DNA of 58,105 bases from Xanthobacteraceae bacterium (GCA_019746355.1 JAIESC010000264.1:1-58105); one strand, 5' to 3'; positions 18,053 to 26,783 are shown, counted from the stretch's first letter. Translations and numbers: made by a program. Notes: a model not told the origin generated them from the sequence alone.

Positions 18053-18829
18053 CTATCGGCGTTCGCCCAAAAGCAGGCGGTCCGAGTCGTCCTTGAGTTG
18101 CACGCCCGATATGCAACGCTCGCGCATCGCGCGCAGCAGGTGTGCGATCTTGAAACCCGCGTCGGCATAACCGATGCCGTCGGGCCGGATGTTGGAGATG
18201 CAGTTCCTATCGGCGTCAGTCGTGCCCGAGCCGGGCTGCCAGGTGAGATAGGCACCCATGCTGTCGGGGGCGGTCAAACCGGGGCGCTCGCCGATCAGCA
18301 TGGCGACGCTCCTTGCGCGCAGCAGCGTCGCGATGGCGTCGCCGATGGCAACGCGGCCGTGGTGAACCACCACCAGCGGCGCGATCCGCCAGACGTCCTT
18401 GTCCAGCATCGGCATGGCAGCCTTCAGGACCGGCGCAGCATGCGACTGCACGGCACGCGCCGACAGCCCGTCGGCGATCACGAACACAACATCATGCTCC
18501 GCGGCGTGCGGCGCGAGCGTCGCATTCGCGCCCGGAGCCAGCTTTCGGCCGAGATCGGGCCGCATCAGAAATTCTCTCCGGTCGGCCGCGGCGCTCGCCA
18601 CCGGCAGCACCATCGAATCGAGGCCGGCGATGTCCGCGAGCAGCCGCGCTTCGTCGAGCGGCTCGTGCACGGCATCGCGGGCACGGGCGTGATCGAGCTT
18701 GAAGCCGAGCAGGGGAGCGGTCGCAAGCGAGGCGCCGCTGCGCTCGAGGCCAATGCGTGCGGCGGTCAAACGCCGCAGGTCGGCCCAGAGGCCGTCGTCG
18801 CCGGAAACCTTGGGGCGGTTCTCGCTCAT
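18053..18829 (-). CDS. eutC: Ethanolamine ammonia-lyase small subunit
   Basis: Small subunit (258 residues) of the adenosylcobalamin-dependent lyase that converts ethanolamine to acetaldehyde and ammonia. The ATG at 18829 overlaps the eutB stop (ATGA), so synthesis of the subunits is coupled. Recognisable segments are DLRRLTAARIGLERSG near residue 17, VVFVIADGLSARAVQ near 112, IGERPGLTAPDSMGAYLTW near 180 and NCISNIRPDGIGYADAG near 212, which help hold the cobalamin. It is shorter at the N-terminus than enterobacterial EutC (about 295 residues), as expected for a lyase not targeted to a microcompartment. Confidence 0.95.
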   Translation of the reverse strand: MSENRPKVSGDDGLWADLRRLTAARIGLERSGASLATAPLLGFKLDHARARDAVHEPLDEARLLADIAGLDSMVLPVASAAADRREFLMRPDLGRKLAPGANATLAPHAAEHDVVFVIADGLSARAVQSHAAPVLKAAMPMLDKDVWRIAPLVVVHHGRVAIGDAIATLLRARSVAMLIGERPGLTAPDSMGAYLTWQPGSGTTDADRNCISNIRPDGIGYADAGFKIAHLLRAMRERCISGVQLKDDSDRLLLGERR

Positions 18830-20211
18830 GCGGTCGCTGCCGGCAGCAGCGCGCGGAAGCGGCCCGGTATCTCGCGCGGTCTGATCCGCTCCGCCTTGTC
18901 CATCAGGCCTTGCCGCGCCAGCCATTCCTCGAATTCCGGCGCGGGGCCCTTGCCGAGCAGGTCGCGCATCGCCAGCGCATCGTGGAACGAGGTGCTCTGA
19001 TAGCCGAGCATCACGTCGTCGGCGCCCGGCACGCCCATCACGAAGTTGACGCCGGCCGCGACCAGGAGCGCCAGCAGCGCGTCCATATCGTCCTGATCGG
19101 CCTCGGCGTGGTTGGTGTAGCAGACGTCGACGCCCATCGGCACGCCCATCAGCTTGCCGCAGAAATGGTCTTCGAGGCCGGCGCGGGTGATCTGCTTGCC
19201 GTCGAACAGATATTCCGGGCCGATGAAGCCGACCACGGTGTTGACCAGGAGCGGCTGATAGCGCCGCGCCACCGCATAGGCGCGCGCCTCGAGCGTCTGC
19301 TGGTCGACGCCGTGGTGCGCGTTGGCGGAGAGCGCGCTGCCCTGGCCGGTTTCGAAATACATCACGTTGTTGCCGACGGTGCCGCGTTTGAGCGCCAGCG
19401 CCGCCTCGCGCGCCTCATCGAGCAGGGCGAGGTCGATGCCGAAGCTCTTGTTGGCGGCTTGCGTGCCCGCGATCGACTGAAACACGAGGTCCACCGGCGA
19501 GCCCTGGCGGATCAATTGCAGCGTGGTCGTCACGTGCGCCAGCACGCAGCCCTGGGTCGGGATGTCGAGCTTGACGCGGATGTCGTCGAGCATCGACAGG
19601 AGCCGATGCGCGCGCTCCGGGCTGTCGGTCGCGGGATTGATGCCGATCACCGCGTCGCCTGAGCCGAGCAGCAGGCCGTCGAGAATGCTCGCGGCGATGC
19701 CCCGCGCATCGTCGGTCGGATGGTTCGGCTGCAGCCGCACCGAAAGCCGACCGGGCAGGCCGACGGTGTTGCGGAACCGGGTGACCACCGAGCATTTCGC
19801 GGCGATCACCATCAGGTCCTGCAGCCGGCTGATCTTGCTCACGGCCGCGGCCATCTCCGGCGTGACGCCCGGCGCGAGCGTGGTGAGCACGCCCGTCGTC
19901 GCCTCGTCGGACAGAAGCCAATCGCGGAAGCCGCCGACGGTGAGATGCGAGACCCGAGCAAACGCAGCCTTGTCGTGGCTATCGACGATGAGCCGCGTCA
20001 CCTCGTCATCCTCGTAAGGGACGACGTGCTCGTTCAGGAATGTCGAAAGCGGCAGGTCGGCCAGCGCGAACTGCGCGGCGACGCGCTCCTCGCCGGTCTC
20101 GGCGGCAAGGCCCGCGAGCTGGTCGCCGCTGCGCAGCGGCGTGGCCTTGGCCATCAGCGCTTTCAGATCGGGGAACGTGTAGCGTCGTGCTCCGACGGTC
20201 GCAGCGTACAT
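18826..20211 (-). CDS. eutB: Ethanolamine ammonia-lyase large subunit
   Basis: Catalytic subunit, 461 residues, close to the usual 453. The barrel shows FLNEHVVPYEDDEVTRLIVD, LSVRLQPNHPTDDARGIAAS, GDAVIGINPATDSPERAHRL, MYFETGQGSALSANAHHGVD and YTNHAEADQDDMDALLALL. The Glu in FETGQGS and the Arg/Asn residues around RLQPNHPTD are ethanolamine-binding positions in the family. Start: ATG at 20211; a TTG at 20223 is less likely. No eutA reactivase, aldehyde dehydrogenase or shell protein genes are in the window, so this is the compact soluble form. It diverges from a ThDP enzyme gene with about 110 bp between. Confidence 0.96.
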   Translation of the reverse strand: MYAATVGARRYTFPDLKALMAKATPLRSGDQLAGLAAETGEERVAAQFALADLPLSTFLNEHVVPYEDDEVTRLIVDSHDKAAFARVSHLTVGGFRDWLLSDEATTGVLTTLAPGVTPEMAAAVSKISRLQDLMVIAAKCSVVTRFRNTVGLPGRLSVRLQPNHPTDDARGIAASILDGLLLGSGDAVIGINPATDSPERAHRLLSMLDDIRVKLDIPTQGCVLAHVTTTLQLIRQGSPVDLVFQSIAGTQAANKSFGIDLALLDEAREAALALKRGTVGNNVMYFETGQGSALSANAHHGVDQQTLEARAYAVARRYQPLLVNTVVGFIGPEYLFDGKQITRAGLEDHFCGKLMGVPMGVDVCYTNHAEADQDDMDALLALLVAAGVNFVMGVPGADDVMLGYQSTSFHDALAMRDLLGKGPAPEFEEWLARQGLMDKAERIRPREIPGRFRALLPAATA

Positions 20212-20321
20212 GCGTGGCCCCAAGGAATCGCACCAGAAATCACAGCCTGATTATACCGGATCGGGCCTTGCGTGGTTGGCGTGGCGTGCCATTCTGCCGC
20301 CCCCAAGGAGCAGCCAACAAA

Positions 20322-22010
20322 ATGCTGGGACACAATCGGAAGATGCTGGGCGCCGAATGCATGGCCGACATGCTGGAGGCCTACGGCGTGACGCACGTTT
20401 TTCACGTGCCTGCGGTGTTACGTAAAACCTTCGCAGTGATGGAGACGCGCACCAAGATCAAGCGGCTGCACGTGCACAGCGAGGCGACCGCGGCCTATAT
20501 GGCGGACGGCTACGCGCGCGCCACCGGCAAGCCGGGCATCTGCATGGCGCAGGTGATTGGCGCGCTCAATCTTGCGGCGGGCCTGCGCGACGCGTGGCTT
20601 GCGCACTCGCCGGTGATTGCGTTCACCGGCGGCCGCGAGCCCAAGACCAAGTTCCGGCAGGTCTATCAGGAGGTCGACGACGTGCCGGCGTTCGAGCCGG
20701 TGACCAAGTGGAATGCCACGGTCGACGACGTGAACCGTTTTCCCGACATGGTGCGGCAGGCGTTCCGCGTGGCGACGACGGGGCGGCCCGGCCCGGTGCA
20801 TCTGCAATTCCGCGGCAACGAGGGCCAGGTCGACGGCGAGGAAGGCGAGATGGAGCCGCTGGTCGAGCCGGAGTTTGGCCAGGTGCCGCCGTTCCGGCCG
20901 GAGCCGGATCGCGGCAGCGTGCTGACCGCCCTGCAGATCCTGCAGGATGCGCAGCGTCCGGTGATCGTAGCCGGCGGCGGCGTGCGCCACTCCGGCGCGG
21001 CGCGCGAGCTCGTGGCGCTCGCCGAAGCGCTGCAAATTCCGGTCGCGACCTCGCTCAACGGCAAGGATTCGATCCCCGGCGTGCATCCGCTGTCGGTCGG
21101 TGTGGTCGGCACCTATTCGCGCGAGAGCGCCAACAAGGTCGTCAACGCCGCCGATCTCGTCTGCTACATCGGCACCACCACCGGCGGCATGACCACGCAT
21201 TTCTGGGCGGTGCCGAAGATCGGCACGCCGGCGATCCAGATCGACATCGATCCGGAGGCGCTCGGCATGAACTATCCGCTGCAGGCGCGGGTGCAGGGCG
21301 ACGCCAAGGTCACGCTCGCGAAGATGCTCGCGGCCTGCGACAAGAGCACGGCGGGCAAGCGCAAGTCCTGGGTCGCGCAGGCGCAGGGCATTGTCAAGGA
21401 GTGGTACGCCAAATACAAAAAGGACCTGGAGTCGGACGCGGCGCCGATCCATCCCGCGCGCATCTGTCACGAATTGTCGAAGCACGTGCCCGACGACGCG
21501 ATCGTCTGCGTCGACACGGGACACGCCGGCATGTGGATGGGCGGCATGTATGACCTGCGCACCGATAAGCAGAGCTACATGCGCAGCGCCGGCCATCTCG
21601 GCTGGGCGTTTCCGGCGGGGCTCGGCGCCAAGTGCGGCGCACCCGATCGTCCAGTCGTGACGTTCACCGGCGACGCCGGCTTCTGGTACCACATCGGCGA
21701 CATCGAGACCGCGGCGCGCTGGAAGATCAACGCCGTGACCGTGGTCAACAACAACGGCGGCGGCAACCAGTCCAAGCGCGGCTTCGACCGCGTCTATGGC
21801 GGCACGCAGACCGAGCAGGCGCGCGAGCTCTGGACCTTCCGCAAGACCAACTTCGCGCGCATCGCCGAGGAGATGGGCGCGCTCGGCATCCGCGTCGAGG
21901 ATCCGAAGGGCTTGCCCGCGGCATTGGCGCAGGCGCTCGCCGCCAATCGTCCGGCGATCATCGACGTGGTCACGGATATCGAGGCGCTGGCGCCGACCGC
22001 GGTGACGTGA
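20322..22010 (+). CDS. Thiamine-diphosphate-dependent enzyme (acetolactate-synthase-like)
   Basis: A 562-residue three-domain ThDP enzyme. The PYR domain has the activating Glu (Glu54 in HSEATAAYMADGYARATGKP). The central domain has RPVIVAGGGVRHSGAARELV. The PP domain has the GDG-type metal motif at GDAGFWYHIGDIETAARW from about residue 450, followed by VVNNNGGGNQSKR. It lacks the Arg/Met signature needed to call it a biosynthetic acetolactate synthase, and relatives include sulfoacetaldehyde- and oxalyl-type enzymes, so the substrate is open. AAGGAG lies 11 bases before the chosen ATG (20322); a second ATG at 20343 is possible. Divergence from eutB hints at a link to a C2 aldehyde, but this is inference. 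Confidence 0.88.
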   Translation: MLGHNRKMLGAECMADMLEAYGVTHVFHVPAVLRKTFAVMETRTKIKRLHVHSEATAAYMADGYARATGKPGICMAQVIGALNLAAGLRDAWLAHSPVIAFTGGREPKTKFRQVYQEVDDVPAFEPVTKWNATVDDVNRFPDMVRQAFRVATTGRPGPVHLQFRGNEGQVDGEEGEMEPLVEPEFGQVPPFRPEPDRGSVLTALQILQDAQRPVIVAGGGVRHSGAARELVALAEALQIPVATSLNGKDSIPGVHPLSVGVVGTYSRESANKVVNAADLVCYIGTTTGGMTTHFWAVPKIGTPAIQIDIDPEALGMNYPLQARVQGDAKVTLAKMLAACDKSTAGKRKSWVAQAQGIVKEWYAKYKKDLESDAAPIHPARICHELSKHVPDDAIVCVDTGHAGMWMGGMYDLRTDKQSYMRSAGHLGWAFPAGLGAKCGAPDRPVVTFTGDAGFWYHIGDIETAARWKINAVTVVNNNGGGNQSKRGFDRVYGGTQTEQARELWTFRKTNFARIAEEMGALGIRVEDPKGLPAALAQALAANRPAIIDVVTDIEALAPTAVT

Positions 22011-22021
22011 GCTCATCCTCG

Positions 22022-22164
22022 GTCATTCCGGGGCGCGTGCCATAAGCGCGTTCACGCGCGTCTTCGACGCGCTATGGCACGCGAGCCCGGAATCCGGACA
22101 AGCAGGGATTTTCTCCGCAAATGGATTCCGGGTTCACGCGCTGCGCGCGTGCCCCGGAATGACA
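22022..22164. repeat. Dispersed palindromic repeat, family R1, copy 3 (two units)
   Basis: The first unit is TCATTCCGGGGCGCGTGCC, then ATAAGCGCGTTCACGCGCGT and CTTCGACGCGCTATGGCACG, closing with AGCCCGGAATCC. A second arm pair, GGATTCCGGGTTCACGCGC and GCGCGTGCCCCGGAATGAC, follows at 22122-22164. The whole folds as two back-to-back hairpins between convergent genes. Confidence 0.85.
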
Positions 22165-22193
22165 GCCGAGAGATTTCCCAAAGCTCGAAGTAA

Positions 22194-22610
22194 CTACCGC
22201 AGCACCGACGCGATCGCGTCGCGCAGCCGCTCCGCCGAAATCGGCTTGGCCAGCACCGGCGCGCCGGGAATGATCCGGTCGATATGCGCGCGCGTGGCCT
22301 GGTCGCCGTGGGCGGTGATAAAGATCACCGGCGTGCCGCGCTGCTCGCGGATGATGCGCGCCGCCTCGATGCCGTCCATGCGGCCGGCGAGGCGGACATC
22401 CATCAGGACCAGATCGGCGTTGAGATCGGCGGCCTGCTCGACGGCGCCGTCGCCGTCCGGCACGAGGCCGCACACTTCGTGACACTGCTCGCGCACCAAA
22501 GACTCGAGATGCCAAGCCACCAGCAATTCGTCTTCGGCTATCAGGACACGGGCGGTTCGGCCCATCGCGCGAGATCGGTCGGGTTTCGTCAGGTGCATTG
22601 CCAGCGTCAT
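22194..22610 (-). CDS. Stand-alone receiver-domain response regulator
   Basis: A 138-residue CheY-like protein without an output domain. The acidic pair is Glu26/Asp27 (LIAEDELLVAWHL), the phospho-acceptor Asp71 (LVLMDVRLAG), the switch Thr near residue 99 (FITAHGD), and the conserved Lys122 (LAKPISAERL). The pattern with VRLAG-x-DG and a short C-terminus is like the receivers that rhizobial HWE/HisKA2-type hybrid kinases use, so it may be a phosphate sink or deliver phosphate to a partner kinase. No kinase gene is nearby. The start at 22610 has GGAG upstream; an internal ATG at 22565 (MGRTARVLIAEDE) is an alternative. Confidence 0.9.
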   Translation of the reverse strand: MTLAMHLTKPDRSRAMGRTARVLIAEDELLVAWHLESLVREQCHEVCGLVPDGDGAVEQAADLNADLVLMDVRLAGRMDGIEAARIIREQRGTPVIFITAHGDQATRAHIDRIIPGAPVLAKPISAERLRDAIASVLR

Positions 22611-22708
22611 AGCACCGCGCTCCGTTTACGCGGCGCATCATACTAGCGATTCGAATTTGACGCGCCAGCCCCGGTTGCAATGCCGGCATTCGACCAGGCG
22701 CCGGCTCC

Positions 22709-22807
22709 GTAGGCCCCCCCAAACCCGCGAAATCGGGCCTGTTGGGGCGCCTTGAGCGGGTTCCAGGGCGGCTCCGATGCGCGGATGTGCCGCCCTGGCA
22801 CGGAACC
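22709..22807. other. Strongly structured intergenic segment (tandem stem-loops)
   Basis: Two inverted repeats lie in the 226-bp gap between the receiver gene and the DUF2188-like gene. AGGCCC (about 22711) pairs with GGGCCT (about 22735). Then CCAGGGCGGC (22763-22772) pairs perfectly with GCCGCCCTGG (22789-22798), extended by GGTT/AACC outside. No T tract follows on either strand. It could be a Rho-type or attenuated 3' end for the minus-strand gene at 22837, or a structured RNA. Confidence 0.45.
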
Positions 22808-22836
22808 GGGCCTGGTCCGGCGTGGGCCGGTTCCCG

Positions 22837-23091
22837 TTAGTGTTCGGGCACCAGCGGCGGCGGATAGATGTCGCGGGTCGAATCCCAGGCCGGGTGGAAC
22901 AGGTCATCCGCGGACTGGACGATGACGTCGGCCTCGCGTCCGTTGCGGGTGTCGAGATGCGCAAGCGCGACCGCGTCGCGGAACGCATCGCTGCGGCGCT
23001 GATAGGGCTCGGAGTTCTCGCCGTCGCACTGGATCACCCATGCGCCGTCGTACACCACATAGTACCGTGACTTCGTCGGCAGACCGTCCAT
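22837..23091 (-). CDS. Small DUF2188-like protein
   Basis: About 84 residues if started at the ATG at 23091, which has AGGAG six bases upstream; the frame remains open back into an R1 repeat (to 23121). The sequence YYVVYDGAWVIQCDGENSEP followed by RRSDAFRDAVALAHLDTRNG fits the DUF2188 pattern of a strand with a Trp, a turn, then a helix, and a second strand (EADVIVQSADD). Proteins with this fold are short, basic or neutral, and have no assigned role. The tail HPAWDSTRDIYPPPLVPEH is proline-rich. A stem-loop cluster follows its stop. Confidence 0.65.
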   Translation of the reverse strand: MDGLPTKSRYYVVYDGAWVIQCDGENSEPYQRRSDAFRDAVALAHLDTRNGREADVIVQSADDLFHPAWDSTRDIYPPPLVPEH

Positions 23092-23105
23092 CTTGGGCTC
23101 CTGAA

Positions 23106-23141
23106 CCATAAGCGCGTTCACGCGCGTCTTCGACGCGCTAC
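23106..23141. repeat. Dispersed palindromic repeat, family R1, copy 4 (core only)
   Basis: Only the core is present: ATAAGCGCGTTCACGCGCGT then CTTCGACGCGCTACGG, without the outer CATTCCGGGG arms. It sits directly upstream of the DUF2188-like gene and adds in-frame codons to the possible upstream start. From here to 23270 I see no gene. Confidence 0.75.
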
Positions 23142-23270
23142 GGGCCCCCGCATGCCTGCGGGTATCCCTGTCCTATGAGGCCTCAATGCGACAGTCCGAT
23201 TTCAAGTTCCTGTGACGGGCATAAATGACGCAATCGCCTTGTGAATTGCTGTGGACCGTGTGGGTAACCC

Positions 23271-24065
23271 TCAGCAGGCGGCCATGATCTCTTTGATCTT
23301 GGGCCAGTTTTCGCGGCCCTGCCGTTTCATCAGCTCGAGATACTTGCCGTTCTCCCAGCGCACGATGGCGTCCTGAAAGCTCGGCCGCGCCTTGATCCGG
23401 GCGTACCAGTCGGCGGTGCGCGGCGTAGGCTCCAGCAGACCCATGACATCGAGGTGGTCGAGCCGGACCACGTAAGGCGTGAACGCCGCATCGGCGATGC
23501 TGTAGCGGTCGCTGGCGAGCCATTCGTGGTCGGCCAGCGCCTTGTCCATGTCGCGGTAGAGCGTCAGCAGCCGCGCGATCGCGATCTTGAAGTGCGGCGA
23601 GTCGAGACCCTTCTCGATCACGTCGCGGCGGCGCTCGCGCTTCGCCGGATCGGGAATGCTCTCCAGCATCTCCTTTCCGGCCTCGCCACGGCTGATGTAC
23701 TGGTGGCGGAACGCGACGCCGAAGCTGAGGATGCCGATGCCCGCGTCATGCACGCCCTCGTCGAGCTGCTTGGTCCACAGCCGCATCTTGGCGCGGCCGA
23801 ACGGATCGGCGGGCTTCATCGGCGGATCGGGAAAGCGCTCGTCGAGATATTCGTTGATGACGTTGGATTCTGGCACGACGCTATCGCCGTCCATCAGCGT
23901 CGGCACCACCGCGCGCGGATTGAGCTTGATGTACCATTCCTTCTGGTGCTCGCCGGCGCGCAGGTCGAGATGGCGGCTCTCCCATTCGAGGCCTTTCTCG
24001 GCGAGCAGCAGCCGCACCTTCTGGGCGCAGCTCGACATGTCGTTGTGGTAGAGCGCAAGCGCCAT
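23271..24065 (-). CDS. Glutathione S-transferase family protein
   Basis: A 264-residue GST. The N-terminal thioredoxin fold begins LALYHNDMSSCAQKVRLLLA; the Ser-Ser-Cys is where the catalytic residue lies (SxCxQKV, zeta/beta-like), followed by the cis-Pro motif AVVPTLMDGDSVVPESNVIN, whose ESNVI binds the gamma-glutamyl group. The C-terminal helical domain is longer than usual, with an insertion around RHQYISRGEAGKEML, and ends KRQGRENWPKIKEIMAAC. ATG at 24065 has GGAG upstream. It diverges from the importer operon starting at 24203, so glutathione chemistry on the imported compound is possible but not shown. Confidence 0.9.
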   Translation of the reverse strand: MALALYHNDMSSCAQKVRLLLAEKGLEWESRHLDLRAGEHQKEWYIKLNPRAVVPTLMDGDSVVPESNVINEYLDERFPDPPMKPADPFGRAKMRLWTKQLDEGVHDAGIGILSFGVAFRHQYISRGEAGKEMLESIPDPAKRERRRDVIEKGLDSPHFKIAIARLLTLYRDMDKALADHEWLASDRYSIADAAFTPYVVRLDHLDVMGLLEPTPRTADWYARIKARPSFQDAIVRWENGKYLELMKRQGRENWPKIKEIMAAC

Positions 24066-24202
24066 GTTTGTGACTCCGGCTGGCGTTGGGGAGCGGCCCG
24101 CGACCGAAGCGCGGGGGTGCATGCTTCCAGAGGCGCGGCCGGCTGTCTACACTGAGCGGGCCGGCCGATCCGGCGCGGTCAAAATGCGTTGAGGGGATGG
24201 AA

Positions 24203-25198
24203 ATGCCGAAGCTGCCGCTCACCTTTGCCTGCGGGCTTTACGACCGCATGCTCGCACTCCACACCGGCGAGGTGCAGGTCGAGGGCGTCGACCTCAACTT
24301 CCTGGTCGACGACAACCCGCGCAACATCTTCGACCGGATGGCGGCGGCGCAGGAGTTCGACGCGGCGGAGTTCTCCAGCTCCGAATACGTCTCGCGCTTC
24401 GTCGCCAACCAGTGCCCGTTCGTTGCCATTCCGGTGTTCGCCTCGCGCGTGTTCCGGCACAGCTTCATCTTCGTCAACAAGAAGCACATCAAGTCGCCGA
24501 AGGAGCTCGAGGGCAAGCGGATCGGCGTGCCGGTCTACACCATGACCGCGGCGATCTTCATCCGTGGGCTCTTGAGCGACGAGCACGGCATCGACTTCTC
24601 CCAATGCGAATGGGTCGAGGGCGACATCAACACCGCCAAGGCCCACGGCAATCCGACCATCCTGCCGACCGCGAAGAAGCTTTCGATCAGCGCCAACGCC
24701 TCCGGCAAGTCGCTGAGCAAAATGCTGGAGGACGGCGAGCTTTCCGCCATCATCGGCACCGGCGTGCCGGAGGCGTTCGGCCGCAATCCCGATATCGTCC
24801 GGCTTTATCCGGACTATCGCTCGGCCGAGATGGAGTACTACAAGCGCACCAGGATTTTTCCGATCATGCATACGGTGGTCATCCGCAAGGACGTGCATGA
24901 GCGGCATCCGTTCGTCGCCACCGCGCTCTACCATGCGCTCGAGCAGTCCAAGAATATTGCGCTGAAGAAGATGAACTACCGCGGCACGCTGCGTTACATG
25001 CTGCCGTGGATGACCGCCGAGCTCGACGAGATCAGTGCGGTGTTCGGCGGCGATCCCTGGCCCTACGGCATCGAGGCCAACCGCCCGACGCTCAGCGCGC
25101 TGGTGCGCTACCTCGAAGAGCAGGGGGTGATCGCCAAGGCTCCGAAGGTCGACGAGCTGTTCGTGCCGGTGCGGCCGATCCTGCCGATGACGCATTAG
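24203..25198 (+). CDS. 4,5-dihydroxyphthalate decarboxylase-like protein (NMT1/SsuA-type fold), no signal peptide
   Basis: A 331-residue protein opening LPLTFACGLYDRMLALHTGE, like 4,5-dihydroxyphthalate decarboxylases, which share a periplasmic-binding-protein fold. Start: GAGGGG (24191-24196) is spaced six bases from ATG 24203, and too close to the ATG at 24197. No signal peptide or lipobox is present, so it should stay in the cytosol. Family segments include EFDAAEFSSSEYVSRFV near residue 52, GKRIGVPVYTMTAAIFIRGL near 105 and RIFPIMHTVVIRKDVHERHP near 220. It is the first gene of a set with two permeases, one ATPase and an FAH-type hydrolase. It may be a decarboxylase acting on the imported compound; a leaderless binding protein is the alternative. 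Confidence 0.8.
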   Translation: MPKLPLTFACGLYDRMLALHTGEVQVEGVDLNFLVDDNPRNIFDRMAAAQEFDAAEFSSSEYVSRFVANQCPFVAIPVFASRVFRHSFIFVNKKHIKSPKELEGKRIGVPVYTMTAAIFIRGLLSDEHGIDFSQCEWVEGDINTAKAHGNPTILPTAKKLSISANASGKSLSKMLEDGELSAIIGTGVPEAFGRNPDIVRLYPDYRSAEMEYYKRTRIFPIMHTVVIRKDVHERHPFVATALYHALEQSKNIALKKMNYRGTLRYMLPWMTAELDEISAVFGGDPWPYGIEANRPTLSALVRYLEEQGVIAKAPKVDELFVPVRPILPMTH

Positions 25199-25207
25199 GG
25201 CGGGATC

Positions 25208-25984
25208 ATGCGTTGGCGCGTCTGGTCCGACAGGCTGATCGTTCTCCTGGTTCTGCTGGGGCTCTGGCAAGTCGGCAGCATGGTGCTCGGCAATTACTGG
25301 CTGAGCACGCCCTGGAACACCACGACGCGCTTCTTTGCCTCGCTGTTAAACGGCGAGCTGTTCTTCCACGGCGGCTACACCATCACCGAGGCGCTGGCCG
25401 GCTGCGCCATCGGCGGCATTCCGGCGGTGCTGCTGCCGTTCCTGTTGCGGCGGCAGCCAGTGGTCGTTGCGATCCTCGATCCGTTCATGGTCGGCGGCTA
25501 TGGCGCGCCGAAGCTCGCCTTCGCGCCGCTGTTCATTCTGTGGTTCGGCATCGGCATCGAGTCGAAGATCGCGCTGGTGGCGGCGGTGGTGTTCTTCATC
25601 GTCTATTTCAGCACGCTGTCCGGCGTGCGCGCGCTCGACACCAAGCTCGTCCAGATGGCGCAGGTCGTTGGCGCCAGCGAGCGGCAGGTCGGCCGGCACA
25701 TCGTGTTCCCCGGCGCGGTGCCGGCGATCTTTGCGGGCTTCCGCATCGCCGTGCCCTATGCGATCGGCGGCGCGGTGATCGCCGAATTGATCTCGTCGAA
25801 CCGCGGGCTCGGTTATCTGGTGCAGACCGGTGCGATGAATTTCGACACCACGCAGGTGTTCGTCGCGATCCTCGCCGCGACCATCATCGTCCATGCCTTC
25901 ATCGCCGTGGTCGATCTCGGCGAGCGTTTCCTGCTGCGCTGGCGGCCGCGCGGCGTCGCGCTGATCGTCGATCACGGGACTTGA
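25208..25984 (+). CDS. ABC transporter permease, NitT/TauT (SsuC/TauC) family
   Basis: Membrane subunit of 258 residues with about six helices. It begins with RLIVLLVLLGLWQVGSMVLG. The EAA loop, MAQVVGASERQVGRHIVFPG near residue 155, and AELISSNRGLGYLVQTGA near 193 are typical of taurine/sulfonate/nitrate permeases, as is FAPLFILWFGIGIESKIAL near 102. It starts nine bases after the decarboxylase-like gene and ends five bases before the ATPase gene. A second, different permease at 26962 suggests a heterodimeric channel. Confidence 0.93.
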   Translation: MRWRVWSDRLIVLLVLLGLWQVGSMVLGNYWLSTPWNTTTRFFASLLNGELFFHGGYTITEALAGCAIGGIPAVLLPFLLRRQPVVVAILDPFMVGGYGAPKLAFAPLFILWFGIGIESKIALVAAVVFFIVYFSTLSGVRALDTKLVQMAQVVGASERQVGRHIVFPGAVPAIFAGFRIAVPYAIGGAVIAELISSNRGLGYLVQTGAMNFDTTQVFVAILAATIIVHAFIAVVDLGERFLLRWRPRGVALIVDHGT

Positions 25985-25988
25985 GCCG

Positions 25989-26783
25989 ATGAGCGCGCCG
26001 ATGCTGGAAATCAGGGGTCTCGGCAAGCGCTTCCCGGCGCGGACCGGCCGCGAGCCGCCGCCCTGGATCATCCAGGACATGTCGTTCTCGGTTGGGGCCG
26101 GCGAATTGCTCACCATCGTCGGGCCCTCCGGCGCTGGAAAGTCGACGCTGCTCAATATCGTCGCGCAGATCGACACCGCGAGCGCGGGCGAGATCGCCTT
26201 CGACGGCGAACGCATCGCCGCGCCGGAGATCAAGGCGTTGCACCCGGGACTGAACCGCCGCATCGGCTATGTGACCCAGGACGACAATCTGTTGCCCTGG
26301 CGCACCACCATCGACAACGTGCTGTTCCCGCGCGAGGTGCAGGGCACGCTCGACGATGCGGCCCGCGCCCGCGCCGCCGAGCTGATCGCCGCGGTCGGGC
26401 TCACGGGCTTCGAGCGCTACTATCCGCACGAATTGTCCGGCGGCATGCGCAAGCGCGCGGCTCTCATTCGGACATTGGTCTACGACCCGCCGGTGATCCT
26501 GATGGACGAGCCGTTCGCGGCGGTCGACGCGCAGACCCGCACGCAGCTCCAAGAAGATTTGCTCAGGCTGTGGAGCCTCAAGCGCAAAACCATCATCTTC
26601 GTCACCCACGACATCACCGAGGCCATTGCCTTGGGCGACCGTGCGCTGGTCCTGACGCGGCGGCCCGCTCGCATCGCCGCCGAGCATCCGATCCCGATCC
26701 CGCGGCCGCGCAATGTGCGGGACATCTTCACCATGCCGGGCTTTGCCGCGATCTACGAACGCATCCGGGCGGACGTGCTGTGA
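25989..26783 (+). CDS. ABC transporter ATP-binding protein, NitT/TauT (SsuB/TauB) family
   Basis: A short ATPase of 264 residues without an added regulatory domain. Walker A GPSGAGKST is at 45-53, the Q-loop at YVTQDDNLLPWRTTIDNV near 94 (the LLPW after Gln is typical of SsuB/TauB), the signature LSGGM at 149-153, Walker B VILMDEPFAAVDAQTR from 169, and the switch His in VTHDITEAIALGDR. It would serve both permeases flanking it. A 139-bp R1 repeat follows its stop and separates it from the second permease, an unusual break inside an operon. Confidence 0.94.
   Translation: MSAPMLEIRGLGKRFPARTGREPPPWIIQDMSFSVGAGELLTIVGPSGAGKSTLLNIVAQIDTASAGEIAFDGERIAAPEIKALHPGLNRRIGYVTQDDNLLPWRTTIDNVLFPREVQGTLDDAARARAAELIAAVGLTGFERYYPHELSGGMRKRAALIRTLVYDPPVILMDEPFAAVDAQTRTQLQEDLLRLWSLKRKTIIFVTHDITEAIALGDRALVLTRRPARIAAEHPIPIPRPRNVRDIFTMPGFAAIYERIRADVL

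Noticed and set aside
20040..20321. N-terminal extension of the ThDP enzyme
   Set aside because: It overlaps the start of eutB on the other strand and has a composition unlike the enzyme; the domain begins at 20322.
20322..22010. Naming the ThDP enzyme ilvB or xsc
   Set aside because: The fold is clear but residues that fix the substrate were not recognisable, so only the family is given.
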